DNA from: Streptomyces sp. YS415
GTDB taxonomy: Bacteria > Actinomycetota > Actinomycetes > Streptomycetales > Streptomycetaceae
NCBI RefSeq assembly: GCF_023544665.1
Contig: NZ_JAMJFL010000001.1
Span: 124,001 to 188,000, forward strand
DNA: 64,000 bases
Reading direction: 5' to 3'
Positions 51,043 through 59,694 of the stretch are shown here, in pieces (positions within the stretch are counted from its first letter, which is position 1; every line of letters starts with the position of its first letter). A program made the translations under genes and the position numbers. Under the pieces are notes generated by a model, which saw nothing but the letters and a program-made list of their open reading frames with translations, did no database searches and was not told the DNA's origin.

Positions 51043-51840
51043 ATGAGCGGTGTCATGAAGCGTATGGGGATGATCTTCCGCGCGAAGGCGAACAAGGCCC
51101 TTGACCGGGCCGAGGACCCGCGCGAAACCCTCGATTACTCGTACCAGAAGCAGCTGGAACTGCTCCAGAAGGTGCGCCGCGGTGTCGCGGACGTGGCGAC
51201 CAGCCGCAAGCGCCTGGAGCTCCAGCTCAACCAGCTGCAGTCGCAGTCCTCGAAGCTGGAGGACCAGGGCCGCAAGGCGCTCGCGCTGGGCCGCGAGGAC
51301 CTGGCCCGCGAGGCGCTGTCCCGGCGGGCGGCGCTCCAGCAGCAGGTGACCGACCTGGAGACGCAGCACGCCACCCTCCAGGGCGAGGAGGAGAAGCTGA
51401 CCCTCGCCGCCCAGCGCCTCCAGGCCAAGGTCGACGCCTTCCGCACGAAGAAGGAGACGATCAAGGCCACCTACACCGCCGCCCAGGCGCAGACCCGGAT
51501 CGGCGAGGCCTTCTCCGGCATCTCCGAGGAGATGGGCGACGTGGGCCTGGCGATCCAGCGCGCCGAGGACAAGACCGCCCAGCTCCAGGCACGCGCCGGC
51601 GCCATCGACGAACTCCTCGCCTCCGGTGCCCTCGACGACCAGTCCGGCATGCACAAGGACGACATCCAGGCCGAGCTCGACCGGCTCTCCGGCGGCACGG
51701 ACGTGGAGCTGGAACTGCAGCGCATGAAGGCGGAGCTGGCCGGCGGCACCTCGGCGCAGCAGCAGGCCCTCGAGGGCGGCAACGGCACGTCCAAGTCCCA
51801 GCAGCAGCCGCAGGACACCCCGCGCTTCGACAAGCAGTAG
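51043..51840 (+). CDS. pspA: Phage shock protein A homologue (PspA/IM30)
   Basis: A 265-residue ESCRT-III/PspA family protein that binds stressed membranes from the cytosolic side. It reads MSGVMKRMGMIFRAKANKALD, then AEDPRETLDYSYQKQLELLQKVRRGVADV, with long coiled coil to about residue 200 (KKETIKATYTAAQAQTRIGEAF, conserved), and a Gln-rich disordered tail. The short N-terminal amphipathic helix is present. The ATG at 51043 matches homologues; an upstream in-frame ATG at 50965 would add 26 unconserved residues. It is the first gene of a small operon with pspAA and a two-component system downstream. Confidence 0.96.
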   Translation: MSGVMKRMGMIFRAKANKALDRAEDPRETLDYSYQKQLELLQKVRRGVADVATSRKRLELQLNQLQSQSSKLEDQGRKALALGREDLAREALSRRAALQQQVTDLETQHATLQGEEEKLTLAAQRLQAKVDAFRTKKETIKATYTAAQAQTRIGEAFSGISEEMGDVGLAIQRAEDKTAQLQARAGAIDELLASGALDDQSGMHKDDIQAELDRLSGGTDVELELQRMKAELAGGTSAQQQALEGGNGTSKSQQQPQDTPRFDKQ

Positions 51841-51862
51841 GGCCCACGCCGAGGAGGGCGAC

Positions 51863-52141
51863 ATGATCGTACGGATCATGGGGGAGGGGCAGGTGAGGCT
51901 GGCCGACAGCCACCTCGCCGCACTGAACGAGCTCGACAACGATCTCCTGGCCGAGATGGAGAACGGCGACGGCCCCGGTTTCCGCCGCACCCTGCAGGCC
52001 CTGCTGACCAAGGTCCGGGAGCTGGGCGACCCCCTCCCGGACGACTCCCTCGAACCCTCGGAACTCATCCTCCCGTCCCCGGACGCCACCCTGGAGGAAG
52101 TCCGGGAACTGCTGAGCGACGACGGCCTGATCCCGGGGTGA
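51863..52141 (+). CDS. pspAA: PspA-associated protein PspAA
   Basis: A 92-residue protein reading MIVRIMGEGQVRLADSHLAALNELDNDLLAEMENGD, the typical start of PspAA, found next to PspA in actinobacteria and archaea. It is acidic and cytosolic and likely modulates PspA assembly. Only 22 bases separate it from pspA, with GAGGAGG before ATG 51863. A hairpin follows its stop codon. Confidence 0.9.
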   Translation: MIVRIMGEGQVRLADSHLAALNELDNDLLAEMENGDGPGFRRTLQALLTKVRELGDPLPDDSLEPSELILPSPDATLEEVRELLSDDGLIPG

Positions 52142-52158
52142 ACGAGGGCGCTTCCCGG

Positions 52159-52186
52159 CGCGGGTCCGGTTTCCCCGGACCCCGCG
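52159..52186 (+). terminator. Hairpin downstream of pspAA
   Basis: GGGTCCGG pairs with CCGGACCC around TTTCC, with GC-rich extensions. It lies 18 bases after the pspAA stop and just upstream of the -10 of the kinase gene, so it could be a terminator or an operator. Confidence 0.5.
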
Positions 52187-52200
52187 TACCGTAAACAGCC

Positions 52201-53430
52201 GTGAACACCCTCGACCGCGCCAGAGCCCACCTCAAAGCGCACCCCCTCGCACTGGACGCGGCGCTCGCCACCGGCGTCCTGATCTGCATGGTGGCCGGCT
52301 CGTTCGTGGACCCGCACGGCAAGGACGGCGTCACCTGGGGCCTGCGCACCCCCGACGCCCCCAGCATCGCCCTCATGGCCGTCGGCGCCGGCGCCCTGGT
52401 CTTCCGCCGCCGCGTCCCCCGGACCGTCCTCGCCGTCGCCGGCACCCTCTCCGTCATCGAGAGCGTCACCGGCGACCCCCGGGCGCCCGTCGCCATGTCG
52501 GCCGTCGTCGCGCTCTACACCGTCGCCTCCACCACCGACCGGCACACCGCCTGGCGCCTGGGCCTGCTTACCATGACCCTCCTGACCGGCGTCGCCATGC
52601 TCGCCGGCCCCCTGCCCTGGTACGCCCAGGAGAACCTCGCGATCTTCGCCTGGACCGGCATGGCCGCCACCGCCGGCGATGCCATCCGCAGCCGCCGCGC
52701 CTTCGTCGACGCCATCCAGGAACGGGCGGAACGCGCCGAGCGCACCCGGGAGGAGGAGGCCCGCCGCCGGGTCGCCGAGGAACGCCTGCGCATCGCCCGC
52801 GATCTGCACGACGTCGTCGCCCACCACATCGCCCTGGTCAACGTGCAGGCCGGAGTCGCCGCCCACGTCATGGACAAGCGCCCCGACCAGGCCAAGGAGG
52901 CGCTGGCGCACGTACGCGAGGCCAGCCGCTCCGCGCTCAACGAACTCCGCGCCACCGTCGGACTGCTGAGACAGTCCGGCGACCCCGAGGCACCCACCGA
53001 ACCCGCGCCCGGCCTGCACCGCCTCGACGAACTCGTCGGCACCTTCCGCAGCGCGGGCCTCCAGGTCGAGGTCGCCCGCGCCGACCAGGGCACCACGCTC
53101 CCCGCCGCCGTGGACCTCGCCGCCTACCGGGTCATCCAGGAAGCCCTCACCAATGTGCAGAAGCACGCGGGCAACCAGGCGAAGGCCGAGGTCAGCGTCG
53201 TACGCGTGGGTCCCCAGGTGGAGATCACGGTGCTCGACGACGGCCGCCACGACGACCAGGCGCCGCCCTCCGGAGGCGGCCACGGACTGCTCGGCATGCG
53301 CGAACGCGTCACCGCGCTGCGCGGCACCCTGACCACCGGTCCCCGGTACGGCGGCGGGTTCCGGGTGCATGCGATCCTGCCGGTCAAGACCCGTACCGCC
53401 GCCACGGGAGAGCCGGGGGAGACCGTATGA
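52201..53430 (+). CDS. NarL-type sensor histidine kinase
   Basis: A 409-residue kinase. The first 160 residues carry about four or five membrane helices with little outside sequence (ALDAALATGVLICMVAGSF and others), an intramembrane-sensing style. A coiled segment (AIQERAERAERTREEEARRRVAEE) leads to HisKA_3 with ARDLHDVVAHH (His203), and a HATPase_c domain follows (EALTNVQKHAG, DDG, GGHGLLGMRERV). GTG 52201 lies 8 bases after TACCGT, suggesting a leaderless mRNA. Its neighbours are pspA/pspAA upstream and an RND pump downstream, so it probably senses envelope or membrane stress. The kinase and regulator genes overlap by ATGA. Confidence 0.94.
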   Translation: MNTLDRARAHLKAHPLALDAALATGVLICMVAGSFVDPHGKDGVTWGLRTPDAPSIALMAVGAGALVFRRRVPRTVLAVAGTLSVIESVTGDPRAPVAMSAVVALYTVASTTDRHTAWRLGLLTMTLLTGVAMLAGPLPWYAQENLAIFAWTGMAATAGDAIRSRRAFVDAIQERAERAERTREEEARRRVAEERLRIARDLHDVVAHHIALVNVQAGVAAHVMDKRPDQAKEALAHVREASRSALNELRATVGLLRQSGDPEAPTEPAPGLHRLDELVGTFRSAGLQVEVARADQGTTLPAAVDLAAYRVIQEALTNVQKHAGNQAKAEVSVVRVGPQVEITVLDDGRHDDQAPPSGGGHGLLGMRERVTALRGTLTTGPRYGGGFRVHAILPVKTRTAATGEPGETV

Positions 53431-54110
53431 CCATCCGTGTCCTGCTCGCCGACGACCAGGCGCTGCTGCGCAGCGCCTTCCGCGTCCTGGTGGACTCCGA
53501 ACCCGACATGGAGGTGGTGGGCGAGGCGTCCGACGGCGCCGAGGCGGTGGCGCTGGCCAAGGAGCAGCGCGCCGACGTCGTCCTGATGGACATCCGGATG
53601 CCCGGCACCGACGGCCTCGCCGCCACCCGCATGATCAGCGCCGACCCGTCCCTCGCCCAGGTCCGCGTGGTCATACTGACCACCTTCGAGGTCGACGACT
53701 ATGTCGTGCAGTCGCTGCGGGCCGGCGCCTCCGGCTTCCTCGGCAAGGGCTCCGAGCCCGACGAGCTGCTGGCCGCCATCCGGGTCGCCGCCGGCGGCGA
53801 GGCGCTGCTCTCCCCGGCCGCCACCAAGGGCCTGATCGCCCGCTTCCTCGCCCAGGGCGGCCCCGGCGACGACGAGCAGGACCCGGCCCGGGCGGAACGG
53901 CTCGACGCGCTCACCGTGCGCGAGCGCGAGGTGCTGGTGCAGGTCGCCGGCGGCCACTCCAACGACGAGATCGCCGAGCGCCTCGAAGTCAGCCCGCTGA
54001 CCGTGAAGACCCACGTCAACCGGGCCATGGCCAAGCTCGGCGCGCGGGACCGGGCCCAGCTCGTGGTGATCGCCTACGAGTCGGGCCTGGTCCGTCCGAG
54101 GGTGGACTGA
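53427..54110 (+). CDS. NarL/LuxR-family response regulator
   Basis: A 227-residue regulator. The receiver domain has MTIRVLLADDQALLRSAF, the phosphorylated Asp55 in VVLMDIRMPGTDGL and the T/K pair (LTTF, LGKG). The C-terminal LuxR helix-turn-helix reads LTVREREVLVQVAGGHSNDEIAERLEVSPLTVKTHVNRAMAKLGARDRAQLV. It is the partner of the kinase whose stop overlaps its start (ATGA at 53427). A 7-bp inverted repeat lies just downstream, between it and the RND pump gene, and may be its binding site. Regulation of pspA or the pump is plausible but unproven. Confidence 0.95.
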   Translation: MTIRVLLADDQALLRSAFRVLVDSEPDMEVVGEASDGAEAVALAKEQRADVVLMDIRMPGTDGLAATRMISADPSLAQVRVVILTTFEVDDYVVQSLRAGASGFLGKGSEPDELLAAIRVAAGGEALLSPAATKGLIARFLAQGGPGDDEQDPARAERLDALTVREREVLVQVAGGHSNDEIAERLEVSPLTVKTHVNRAMAKLGARDRAQLVVIAYESGLVRPRVD

Positions 54111-54121
54111 GCGTCACCCAG

Positions 54122-54143
54122 GCGTACTGCGCCGGGAGTACGC
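54122..54143. promoter_or_regulatory. Inverted repeat upstream of the RND pump gene
   Basis: GCGTACT-n8-AGTACGC, perfect 7-bp arms, 99 bases before the pump start and 12 bases after the response-regulator stop. It could be an operator or a terminator hairpin. Confidence 0.4.
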
Positions 54144-54242
54144 GCGGCGTCAGGAACGGGACCTCGGGGCTACGAATGAGGGGTTCCGGATGGCTCAGGG
54201 TGTAGGAGCCGCTCTGCTCAACAGAAGAGAGACCCTGATCCC

Positions 54243-57200
54243 ATGTCCTGGCTGTCCAGATTCAGCCTCGCGCAACGAGCCCTCGTCGGGCTCATGTCGA
54301 TCATCGCGCTCGCCTTCGGAGCGATCGCCATACCCCAGCTCAAGCAACAGCTGCTGCCGTCCATAGAACTCCCCATGGTGTCCGTGCTCGCCCCCTACCA
54401 GGGCGCCTCCCCGGACGTGGTGGAGAAGCAGGTCGTCGAGCCCATCGAGGACAGCCTCGAAGGCGTCGACGCCATCACCGGCGTCACCTCCACCGCCAGC
54501 GAGGGCAACGCCCTGATCATGGCGTCCTTCGACTACGGCAACGACACCCAGCAGCTCGTCGCCGACGTCCAGCAGGCCGTCAACCGGGCCCGCGCCCAGC
54601 TCCCGGACGACGTCGACCCGCAGGTCGTCGCCGGTTCCACGGACGACATGCCGACCGTGGTGCTCGCCGTCACCGCCGACAAGGACCAGCAGGCCCTCGC
54701 TGACCAGCTGGACCGGACGGTCGTACCGGACCTGAAGGACATCGACGGCGTCGGCCAGGTCACCGTCGACGGCGTGCGGGACCTTCAGGTCACCGTCACC
54801 CCGGACGACGCGAAGCTGGCCGAGGCCGGTCTGACCGCGCAGTCCCTCACCCAGGCCCTCCAGGCGGGCGGCGCCACCGTGCCGGCCGGCTCCTTCGACG
54901 AGGACGGCGCCAACCGCACCGTGCAGGTCGGCGGCGGCTTCACCTCGCTGGACCAGATCGAGAACCTGCGGATCAAGGGCGACGGCAAGCCGGTCCGCCT
55001 CGGCGCGGTCGCGAAGGTCGAGCAGGAGCAGGCCCCGGCCGACTCCCTGACCCGGACCAACGGCGAGCCGAGCCTCGCCGTCATGGTCACCATGGACCGC
55101 GACGGCAGCGCGGTCGCGATCTCCGACGCGGTCGACGACAAGCTCCCGCAGCTGCGCAAGGACCTCGGCGCCGGCGCCGAGGTGACCGTCGTCAGCGACC
55201 AGGGCCCGGCGGTGGCCAAGGCCATCGACGGCCTGACCACCGAGGGCGCCCTGGGCCTGCTCTTCGCGGTCCTGGTCATCCTGGTCTTCCTGGCCTCGGT
55301 CCGCTCCACGCTGGTCACCGCGGTCTCCATCCCGCTGTCGGTCGTGCTCGCGCTGATCGTGCTGTGGACGCGGGACCTGTCCCTGAACATGCTGACGCTG
55401 GGCGCCCTGACCATCGCCATCGGCCGGGTCGTGGACGACTCGATCGTCGTCCTGGAGAACATCAAGCGCCACCTCGGCTACGGCGAGGAGCGCGAGGAGG
55501 CCATCCTCAAGGCGGTCCGCGAGGTGGCGGGCGCGGTGACCTCCTCCACCCTCACCACGGTCGCCGTGTTCCTCCCGATCGGCCTGACCGGCGGCATGGT
55601 GGGCGAGCTGTTCGGCTCGTTCAGCCTGACCGTGACCGCGGCCCTGCTGGCGTCGCTGCTCGTCTCGCTGACGGTCGTACCGGTGCTGTCGTACTGGTTC
55701 CTGCGCGCCCCGAAGGGCACCCCCGAGGACGCCGAGGAAGCCCGCCGCCGGGCGGAGGAGAAGGAGGCGCAGAGCCGCCTGCAGCGCCTGTACGTCCCCG
55801 TCCTGCGCTTCGCGACCAGGCGCCGCCTGACCAGCGTGGCCCTCGCGGTCGTCGTCCTCATCGGCACCTTCGGCATGGCGCCGCTGCTGAAGACGAACTT
55901 CTTCGACCAGGGCGAGCAGGAAGTCCTCACCGTCAAGCAGGAGTTGGAGCCCGGCACCAGCCTGGCCGCGACCGACGCCCAGGTGCGGAAGATCGAGCGG
56001 CTGCTCGGGGACACCGAGGGCGTCAAGGACTACCAGGTCACCATCGGCTCGTCCGGCTTCATGGCGGCCTTCGGCGGCGGCACGGACACCAACCAGGCGT
56101 CCTACTCGGTGATGCTGGAGGACTCCGCGTCCTCCGCGGACGTCACCGACCGCATCGAGAACGGCCTGGACAAGCTCGACGGTGTCGGCACCACGACCGT
56201 CGCCGCCGGTGACGGCTTCGGCAGCCAGGACCTGAGCGTCGTGGTGAAGGCGGCGGACGGCGAGGTCCTGCGCGAGGCCGCGGAGAAGGTCCGCAAGGAG
56301 GTGGCGGGCCTGGACGACGTCACCGACGTCACCAGCGACCTGTCGCAGAGCGTCCCGCGGATCTCGGTGCGGGCCAACGACAAGGCGGCGGAGGCCGGTT
56401 TCACCGACGCCACCCTCGGCGCTGCGGTCGCCCAGGCGGTGCGCGGCACCACCGCGGCGCAGGCCACCCTGGACGACACCGAGCGCGACGTCGTCATCAG
56501 GACGGAGCAGCCGGCGCGGACGCTCGCCGAGCTCAAGGCCCTTCCCCTGGGCCCGGTGAAGCTGTCCGACGTGGCGACGGTGAAGCTCGTCGACGGGCCG
56601 GTGTCGATGACCCGGATCGACGGCCAGCGGGCCGCGACGATCACGGCGAAGCCGACCGGTGACAACACCGGCGCGGTCAGCGCGGACCTCCAGTCGAAGA
56701 TCAACGCCCTGGACCTGCCCGCGGGCGCCACGGCCGAGATCGGCGGGGTCTCCGAGGACCAGGACGAGGCGTTCGCCAACCTGGGCCTGGCCATGCTGGC
56801 GGCCATCGCGATCGTGTTCATGCTGCTGGTGGCGACCTTCCGCTCGCTCGTCCAGCCGCTGATCCTGCTGGTCTCGATCCCCTTCGCGGCCACCGGCGCG
56901 ATCGGCCTGCTGATCCTCACCGGCACCCCGATGGGCGTCCCCGCGATGATCGGCATGCTGATGCTGATCGGCATCGTGGTGACGAACGCGATCGTCCTGA
57001 TCGACCTGATCAACCAGTACCGCGGCCAGGGTTACGGCGTGGTCGAGGCCGTGCTGGAAGGCGGCCGCCACCGGCTGCGCCCCATCCTCATGACGGCCCT
57101 GGCGACGATCTTCGCCCTGCTCCCGATGGCGCTCGGCGTCACCGGCGAGGGCGGATTCATCGCCCAGCCGCTCGCGGTGGTGGTGATCGGCGGCCTGATC

Positions 57201-57344
57201 ACCTCGACCCTGCTCACCCTGCTCCTCGTCCCGACGCTCTACACGATGCTGGAACTCCGCAAGGAGCGCCGGGCGAAGAAGCGCGCGGCGAAGCGGGAGA
57301 AGAAGGCGGAGGTACCGGACCGGCCGGAACCCGTGAAGGTCTGA
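54243..57344 (+). CDS. RND-family transporter permease (AcrB/SwrC type)
   Basis: A 1033-residue RND protein of the HAE1/AcrB type, with twelve membrane helices and two large outside loops. The first helix and loop read RFSLAQRALVGLMSIIALAFGAIAIPQLKQQLLPSIELPMVSVLAPYQGASPDVVEKQVVEPIED. The proton-relay aspartates of TM4 are in GRVVDDSIVVLENI. The second half repeats the fold (FANLGLAMLAAIAIVFMLLVATFRSLVQPLILL, GIVVTNAIVLIDLINQYRGQG). The cytosolic tail is Lys/Arg-rich. Gram-positive relatives such as Bacillus SwrC export lipopeptides and detergents. No periplasmic adaptor or outer-membrane gene exists here, as expected. It is directly downstream of a two-component system that may control it. 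Confidence 0.95.
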   Translation: MSWLSRFSLAQRALVGLMSIIALAFGAIAIPQLKQQLLPSIELPMVSVLAPYQGASPDVVEKQVVEPIEDSLEGVDAITGVTSTASEGNALIMASFDYGNDTQQLVADVQQAVNRARAQLPDDVDPQVVAGSTDDMPTVVLAVTADKDQQALADQLDRTVVPDLKDIDGVGQVTVDGVRDLQVTVTPDDAKLAEAGLTAQSLTQALQAGGATVPAGSFDEDGANRTVQVGGGFTSLDQIENLRIKGDGKPVRLGAVAKVEQEQAPADSLTRTNGEPSLAVMVTMDRDGSAVAISDAVDDKLPQLRKDLGAGAEVTVVSDQGPAVAKAIDGLTTEGALGLLFAVLVILVFLASVRSTLVTAVSIPLSVVLALIVLWTRDLSLNMLTLGALTIAIGRVVDDSIVVLENIKRHLGYGEEREEAILKAVREVAGAVTSSTLTTVAVFLPIGLTGGMVGELFGSFSLTVTAALLASLLVSLTVVPVLSYWFLRAPKGTPEDAEEARRRAEEKEAQSRLQRLYVPVLRFATRRRLTSVALAVVVLIGTFGMAPLLKTNFFDQGEQEVLTVKQELEPGTSLAATDAQVRKIERLLGDTEGVKDYQVTIGSSGFMAAFGGGTDTNQASYSVMLEDSASSADVTDRIENGLDKLDGVGTTTVAAGDGFGSQDLSVVVKAADGEVLREAAEKVRKEVAGLDDVTDVTSDLSQSVPRISVRANDKAAEAGFTDATLGAAVAQAVRGTTAAQATLDDTERDVVIRTEQPARTLAELKALPLGPVKLSDVATVKLVDGPVSMTRIDGQRAATITAKPTGDNTGAVSADLQSKINALDLPAGATAEIGGVSEDQDEAFANLGLAMLAAIAIVFMLLVATFRSLVQPLILLVSIPFAATGAIGLLILTGTPMGVPAMIGMLMLIGIVVTNAIVLIDLINQYRGQGYGVVEAVLEGGRHRLRPILMTALATIFALLPMALGVTGEGGFIAQPLAVVVIGGLITSTLLTLLLVPTLYTMLELRKERRAKKRAAKREKKAEVPDRPEPVKV

Positions 57345-57432
57345 CCGAAGCGGCCGGGTCCCCGCCATGGCGGAGCGGGGCCCGGCCGTATCCTTTGCCC
57401 TCAACGGACGTACGGGGGAGAGGGATCGGGGC

Positions 57433-59664
57433 GTGCCACTGCACAGGGACGATCCGAAGTCGGTCGGCGGGTACCGGCTGGTCGACCGGCTGGGCGCCGG
57501 CGGCATGGGCGTCGTCTACCGCGGAAGATCGCGTTCCGGCCGCGAGGTCGCGGTCAAGGTGGTGCACGCCCAGTACGCCGAGGACCCGGTCTTCCGTACC
57601 CGCTTCCGGCAGGAGATCGCCGCCGTCCGCAAGGTGAGCGGTGCCTTCACCGCGCCGGTCGTGGACGCCGACCCGGAAGCCGCGCGGCCCTGGATGGCGA
57701 CGCAGTACGTGCCGGGGCGCTCGCTCGCCGAACGGATCCGTGAGGTGGGCCCGCTGCCGGAGCCGGCGCTGCGACGGCTGGCGCTGGGGCTGGTCGAGGC
57801 GCTGCGCGACATCCACCGGGCCGGAGTGGTGCACCGCGACCTCAAGCCCGCCAACGTCCTGATGGCCGACGACGGCCCCCGCGTCATCGACTTCGGCATC
57901 TCCCGCGCCGCGGAGAACAACACCCTGACCGAGACCGGCCAGATGATCGGCACCCCGCCCTTCATGTCCCCGGAACAGCTCACGGACGCCCGCTCGGCCG
58001 GCCCCGCCTCGGACGTCTTCTCGCTCGGCGCGCTGCTGGTGTACACCCTCACCGGCCGGGGCCCCTTCGACGCCGACAGCCCCTATCTGACGGCGTACCG
58101 GGTGATCCACGACGAGCCCGTGCTGGACGGCGTGAGCGAGCCGCTGCGGGCGGTCCTGGAGCGCTGCCTGACCAAGGAGCCCGCCGACCGGCCCCCGCTG
58201 GAAGAGCTGGCCGCGGAGTTCGCCCGGCTGCGGCCCGACGCCTCCGAGGAGGCCCTGCCCACGGTGCCGCTGCGCTCGGAGGCGGCGGCGGTGCAGCTGA
58301 CCCGGTCCGAGCCGGACCCCGACTCCGGCACCCGGAGCGTCCGCGGGCGCCGCGGCCGCCTGCTGTGGGCCACCACCGGCACGGTCGGCGCCCTCGCCCT
58401 CGGCCTGACGGCGTATCTGCTGGTCGGGCCCTCCGCCGGGGACGACGGCGGCCGAGCGGGCTCCACCGCCCCCTCCCGGTGGGCGCCCCCGCCGGCCGGC
58501 TGGCAGCCCTGGCAGACGACGGTGTACGCCACCGCCGGGCGCGGCGTGGAAAAGGGACGTGACCTGGTGGCGGAGGGGGTGGACAGCGGCCCGGAGTGCC
58601 GGCTGTACGAGGACTCCGTCTACTGCGCGGGCGACGGGGTCCTGCCGGTGCGTCTCGACGGGCTGACCGGACGCACCGACTGGCGGGCGGACGTGGCGCG
58701 GCCCGCCCGGGGCCAGGCGTCGTACGTCTACGAGCTCCTCGGCGTCGTGGACGACGCGGTGCTGGTCGAGCACCGGCCCCAGATGGGGCAGGACAGCAGG
58801 GGCTCGGTCGCCGCCTTCGACACGGCGACCGGCAAGCGGCTCTGGCAGCGCGCGGTGAGCACCGCCTGGACCCGCCCGCACCTCTCCGGCGACCTCCTGA
58901 TCCTCCCCGACGGCGGCGACGGCTCTTCGGTGACCGCCCGCTCGCCCCGCACCGGCACCGCGCGCTGGACGACGCCGCTGCCGAAGGAGCAGTACTGCGA
59001 CGCGGCGGACACCGCCGAGGACCTCTATCTGGAGTGCGTCCCGGGCATCACGGCCACCGACAACATGCTGCTCGTGGGGCTCGACCGGTCCGACGGCTCC
59101 ACGCGGCGCCTGACGGTGCCCAACCGCGGCATTCTCGTCGGGATGCACGACGGTCACCTGCTCTACCTCGACCCGGTCGTGAACGAGGACGGGCACGTCC
59201 TCGGGGGCGACGAGGGGCCGTACACCCGGATCCGGCTGGTGCACCCGGACACCGGCGCCGGGACGACGACGAAGCTGGCGGAGTCCTTCGAGGGGAAGGT
59301 GACCCTGGCCGACGGCACGCTGTGGTTCACCGGATCCTCCGGCCGGGTGACCGCCGTGTCGGTCCGCACCGGCAGGCAGTTGTGGCGGGGGTCGACGAGC
59401 CTGGAACAACCGGGCGCCGTCACCCACGACCCGCGCACCGGCGTGGTCTACGTCTCCAGCGCCAGCGGGCGGGTCGCCGCCCTGGACACCGGAAAGGGCA
59501 CGCTGCTGTGGGAGACCCAGCCGCGTGCCCAGTGGGTGGCGGGCCAGTCGTCCCCGCTGCCCGAGGTACTGCTCCACCGGGGCGCCCTGGTCGTCGCCAC
59601 CCCGGCCGGCGACGTCTTCACCCTCGACCCCGCCCACCCCGGCCGGAAACCCGTACCGGGGTGA
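57433..59664 (+). CDS. Membrane Ser/Thr protein kinase with PQQ-like beta-propeller sensor
   Basis: A 743-residue kinase. The Hanks-type domain spans residues about 14-265: glycine loop GAGGMGVVYRG, catalytic Lys42 (VAVKVV), HRDLKPAN with Asp136, DFG at 153-155 and the P+1 region GTPPFMSPEQL. One membrane helix lies at about 310-331. The outside part (335-743) is a repeated beta-propeller with PQQ-like motifs (TGKRLWQRAVS, TGTARWTTPL, TGRQLWRGSTS, KGTLLWETQ). It should phosphorylate cytosolic targets in response to an outside ligand. The GTG at 57433 is preceded by GGGGGAGAGGGA; ATG 57367 would add 22 unconserved residues. It lies 88 bases after the RND pump. Confidence 0.93.
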   Translation: MPLHRDDPKSVGGYRLVDRLGAGGMGVVYRGRSRSGREVAVKVVHAQYAEDPVFRTRFRQEIAAVRKVSGAFTAPVVDADPEAARPWMATQYVPGRSLAERIREVGPLPEPALRRLALGLVEALRDIHRAGVVHRDLKPANVLMADDGPRVIDFGISRAAENNTLTETGQMIGTPPFMSPEQLTDARSAGPASDVFSLGALLVYTLTGRGPFDADSPYLTAYRVIHDEPVLDGVSEPLRAVLERCLTKEPADRPPLEELAAEFARLRPDASEEALPTVPLRSEAAAVQLTRSEPDPDSGTRSVRGRRGRLLWATTGTVGALALGLTAYLLVGPSAGDDGGRAGSTAPSRWAPPPAGWQPWQTTVYATAGRGVEKGRDLVAEGVDSGPECRLYEDSVYCAGDGVLPVRLDGLTGRTDWRADVARPARGQASYVYELLGVVDDAVLVEHRPQMGQDSRGSVAAFDTATGKRLWQRAVSTAWTRPHLSGDLLILPDGGDGSSVTARSPRTGTARWTTPLPKEQYCDAADTAEDLYLECVPGITATDNMLLVGLDRSDGSTRRLTVPNRGILVGMHDGHLLYLDPVVNEDGHVLGGDEGPYTRIRLVHPDTGAGTTTKLAESFEGKVTLADGTLWFTGSSGRVTAVSVRTGRQLWRGSTSLEQPGAVTHDPRTGVVYVSSASGRVAALDTGKGTLLWETQPRAQWVAGQSSPLPEVLLHRGALVVATPAGDVFTLDPAHPGRKPVPG

Positions 59665-59694
59665 GCGCGCCCCCCGTCGTCACACCCTCGCGGG

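Noticed and set aside
54195..57506. 1103-residue open frame on the minus strand across the RND pump gene
   Set aside because: It is a shadow of the pump gene: Asp/Arg/Gly/Gln-rich low complexity with no domain, while the plus strand has a full RND protein with Shine-Dalgarno sequence and codon bias.
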